Shown piece after piece: positions 33,434 through 33,559 of a DNA stretch of 33,559 nt; within the stretch, counting starts at the first letter, position 1; every line of letters starts with the position of its first letter. The position numbers and the translations under genes were made by a program. The notes beneath the pieces are model-generated. The model ran no database searches, was not told the DNA's origin, and saw only the letters and a list, made by a program, of their open reading frames with translations. Origin of the DNA: Bacteroidetes bacterium HGW-Bacteroidetes-21 (lineage in GTDB: Bacteria > Bacteroidota > Bacteroidia > Bacteroidales > GWA2-32-17); assembly GCA_002840935.1 (NCBI GenBank), contig PHDH01000012.1:1-33559 (forward strand). Direction: 5' to 3'.

Positions 33434-33559
33434 TTATCTGCAAATCTTTACTTTCACTGCGGTGGGACCTTTTTGACCCATTTCGACTTCAAAATTAACA
33501 ATATTACCTACTTTAAGTTCTTCGAGGATATTATTAACATGAACAAAAACACTTTCGTG
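33434..33559 (-). CDS. Cold-shock domain protein, C-terminal 41 residues (partial)
   Basis: The reading frame at the window edge gives HESVFVHVNNI at the cut end, which is the RNP2 motif (VFVHV) of cold-shock domains. Then follow LKVGNIVNFEVEMGQKGPTAVKVKI and a stop; the G-KGP-A--V tail is the usual last strand of CspA-like proteins. The 5' part is outside the window. It is a nucleic-acid-binding RNA chaperone family, followed by a strong terminator, so it is an independent transcription unit. Confidence 0.92.
   Translation of the reverse strand, partial: HESVFVHVNNILEELKVGNIVNFEVEMGQKGPTAVKVKICR

Overview
The window is a chromosomal segment of a member of the Bacteroidota, most likely a Bacteroidales or Marinilabiliales-type marine or anaerobic lineage. 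The evidence is a PorQ-type type IX secretion (T9SS) protein, secreted proteins with T9SS-like C-terminal sorting domains, a full Na+-translocating NADH:quinone reductase operon, the Bacteroidota exbB-(hypothetical)-exbD-exbD arrangement, loose lipoboxes, almost no Shine-Dalgarno sequences, and several promoters of the TTTG / TAnnTTTG type. No plasmid, phage or transposase gene is visible. The genus cannot be read from the sequence.

Left part (1-9.9 kb, minus strand): a structured inverted repeat (2-123), then a tightly packed run read right to left: nqrA-B-C-D-E-F, a DMT permease, a YkgJ-type cysteine-cluster protein, a YpgQ/YedJ-like HD phosphohydrolase, a small outer-membrane barrel and porQ. 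No gap exceeds 45 bp and no terminator is seen, so it may be one transcript from the promoter at about 9700-9728.

Middle-left (9.9-17.3 kb, minus strand): a 1196-residue T9SS-exported mosaic surface protein with its own terminator, an M2-type zinc dipeptidase lipoprotein, and a PhoB/PhoR-like two-component pair. The pair is divergent from a phosphate transporter (17.4-19.7 kb, plus strand). The intergenic region holds a 7+4+7 bp direct repeat of 11-bp period, the geometry of a Pho box, so this looks like a self-contained phosphate-response module.

Middle-right (19.8-24.0 kb, plus strand): a DUF3788 protein, ruvB, a tiny or broken lipoprotein-like ORF, tRNA-Ser(GGA), and a TonB-energising cassette (ExbB/TolQ, a small membrane protein, two ExbD) closed by a strong terminator.

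Right (24.0-33.6 kb): a 1566-residue double-length UvrA-like protein with four ABC ATPase modules and no UvrB-binding insert, followed 8 bp later by a secreted thioredoxin-fold protein. Then come a convergent HSL-type esterase and its TetR regulator with a palindromic operator; a roughly 1 kb gene-free stretch with a 376-bp imperfect tandem duplication and palindromic repeats; a lipoprotein that is a free-standing SecD periplasmic (P1) domain; and the 3' end of a cold-shock protein gene. The two most unusual items are the four-ABC UvrA-like protein and the SecD-P1 lipoprotein. All functions are assigned from motifs read by eye; no database search was run.
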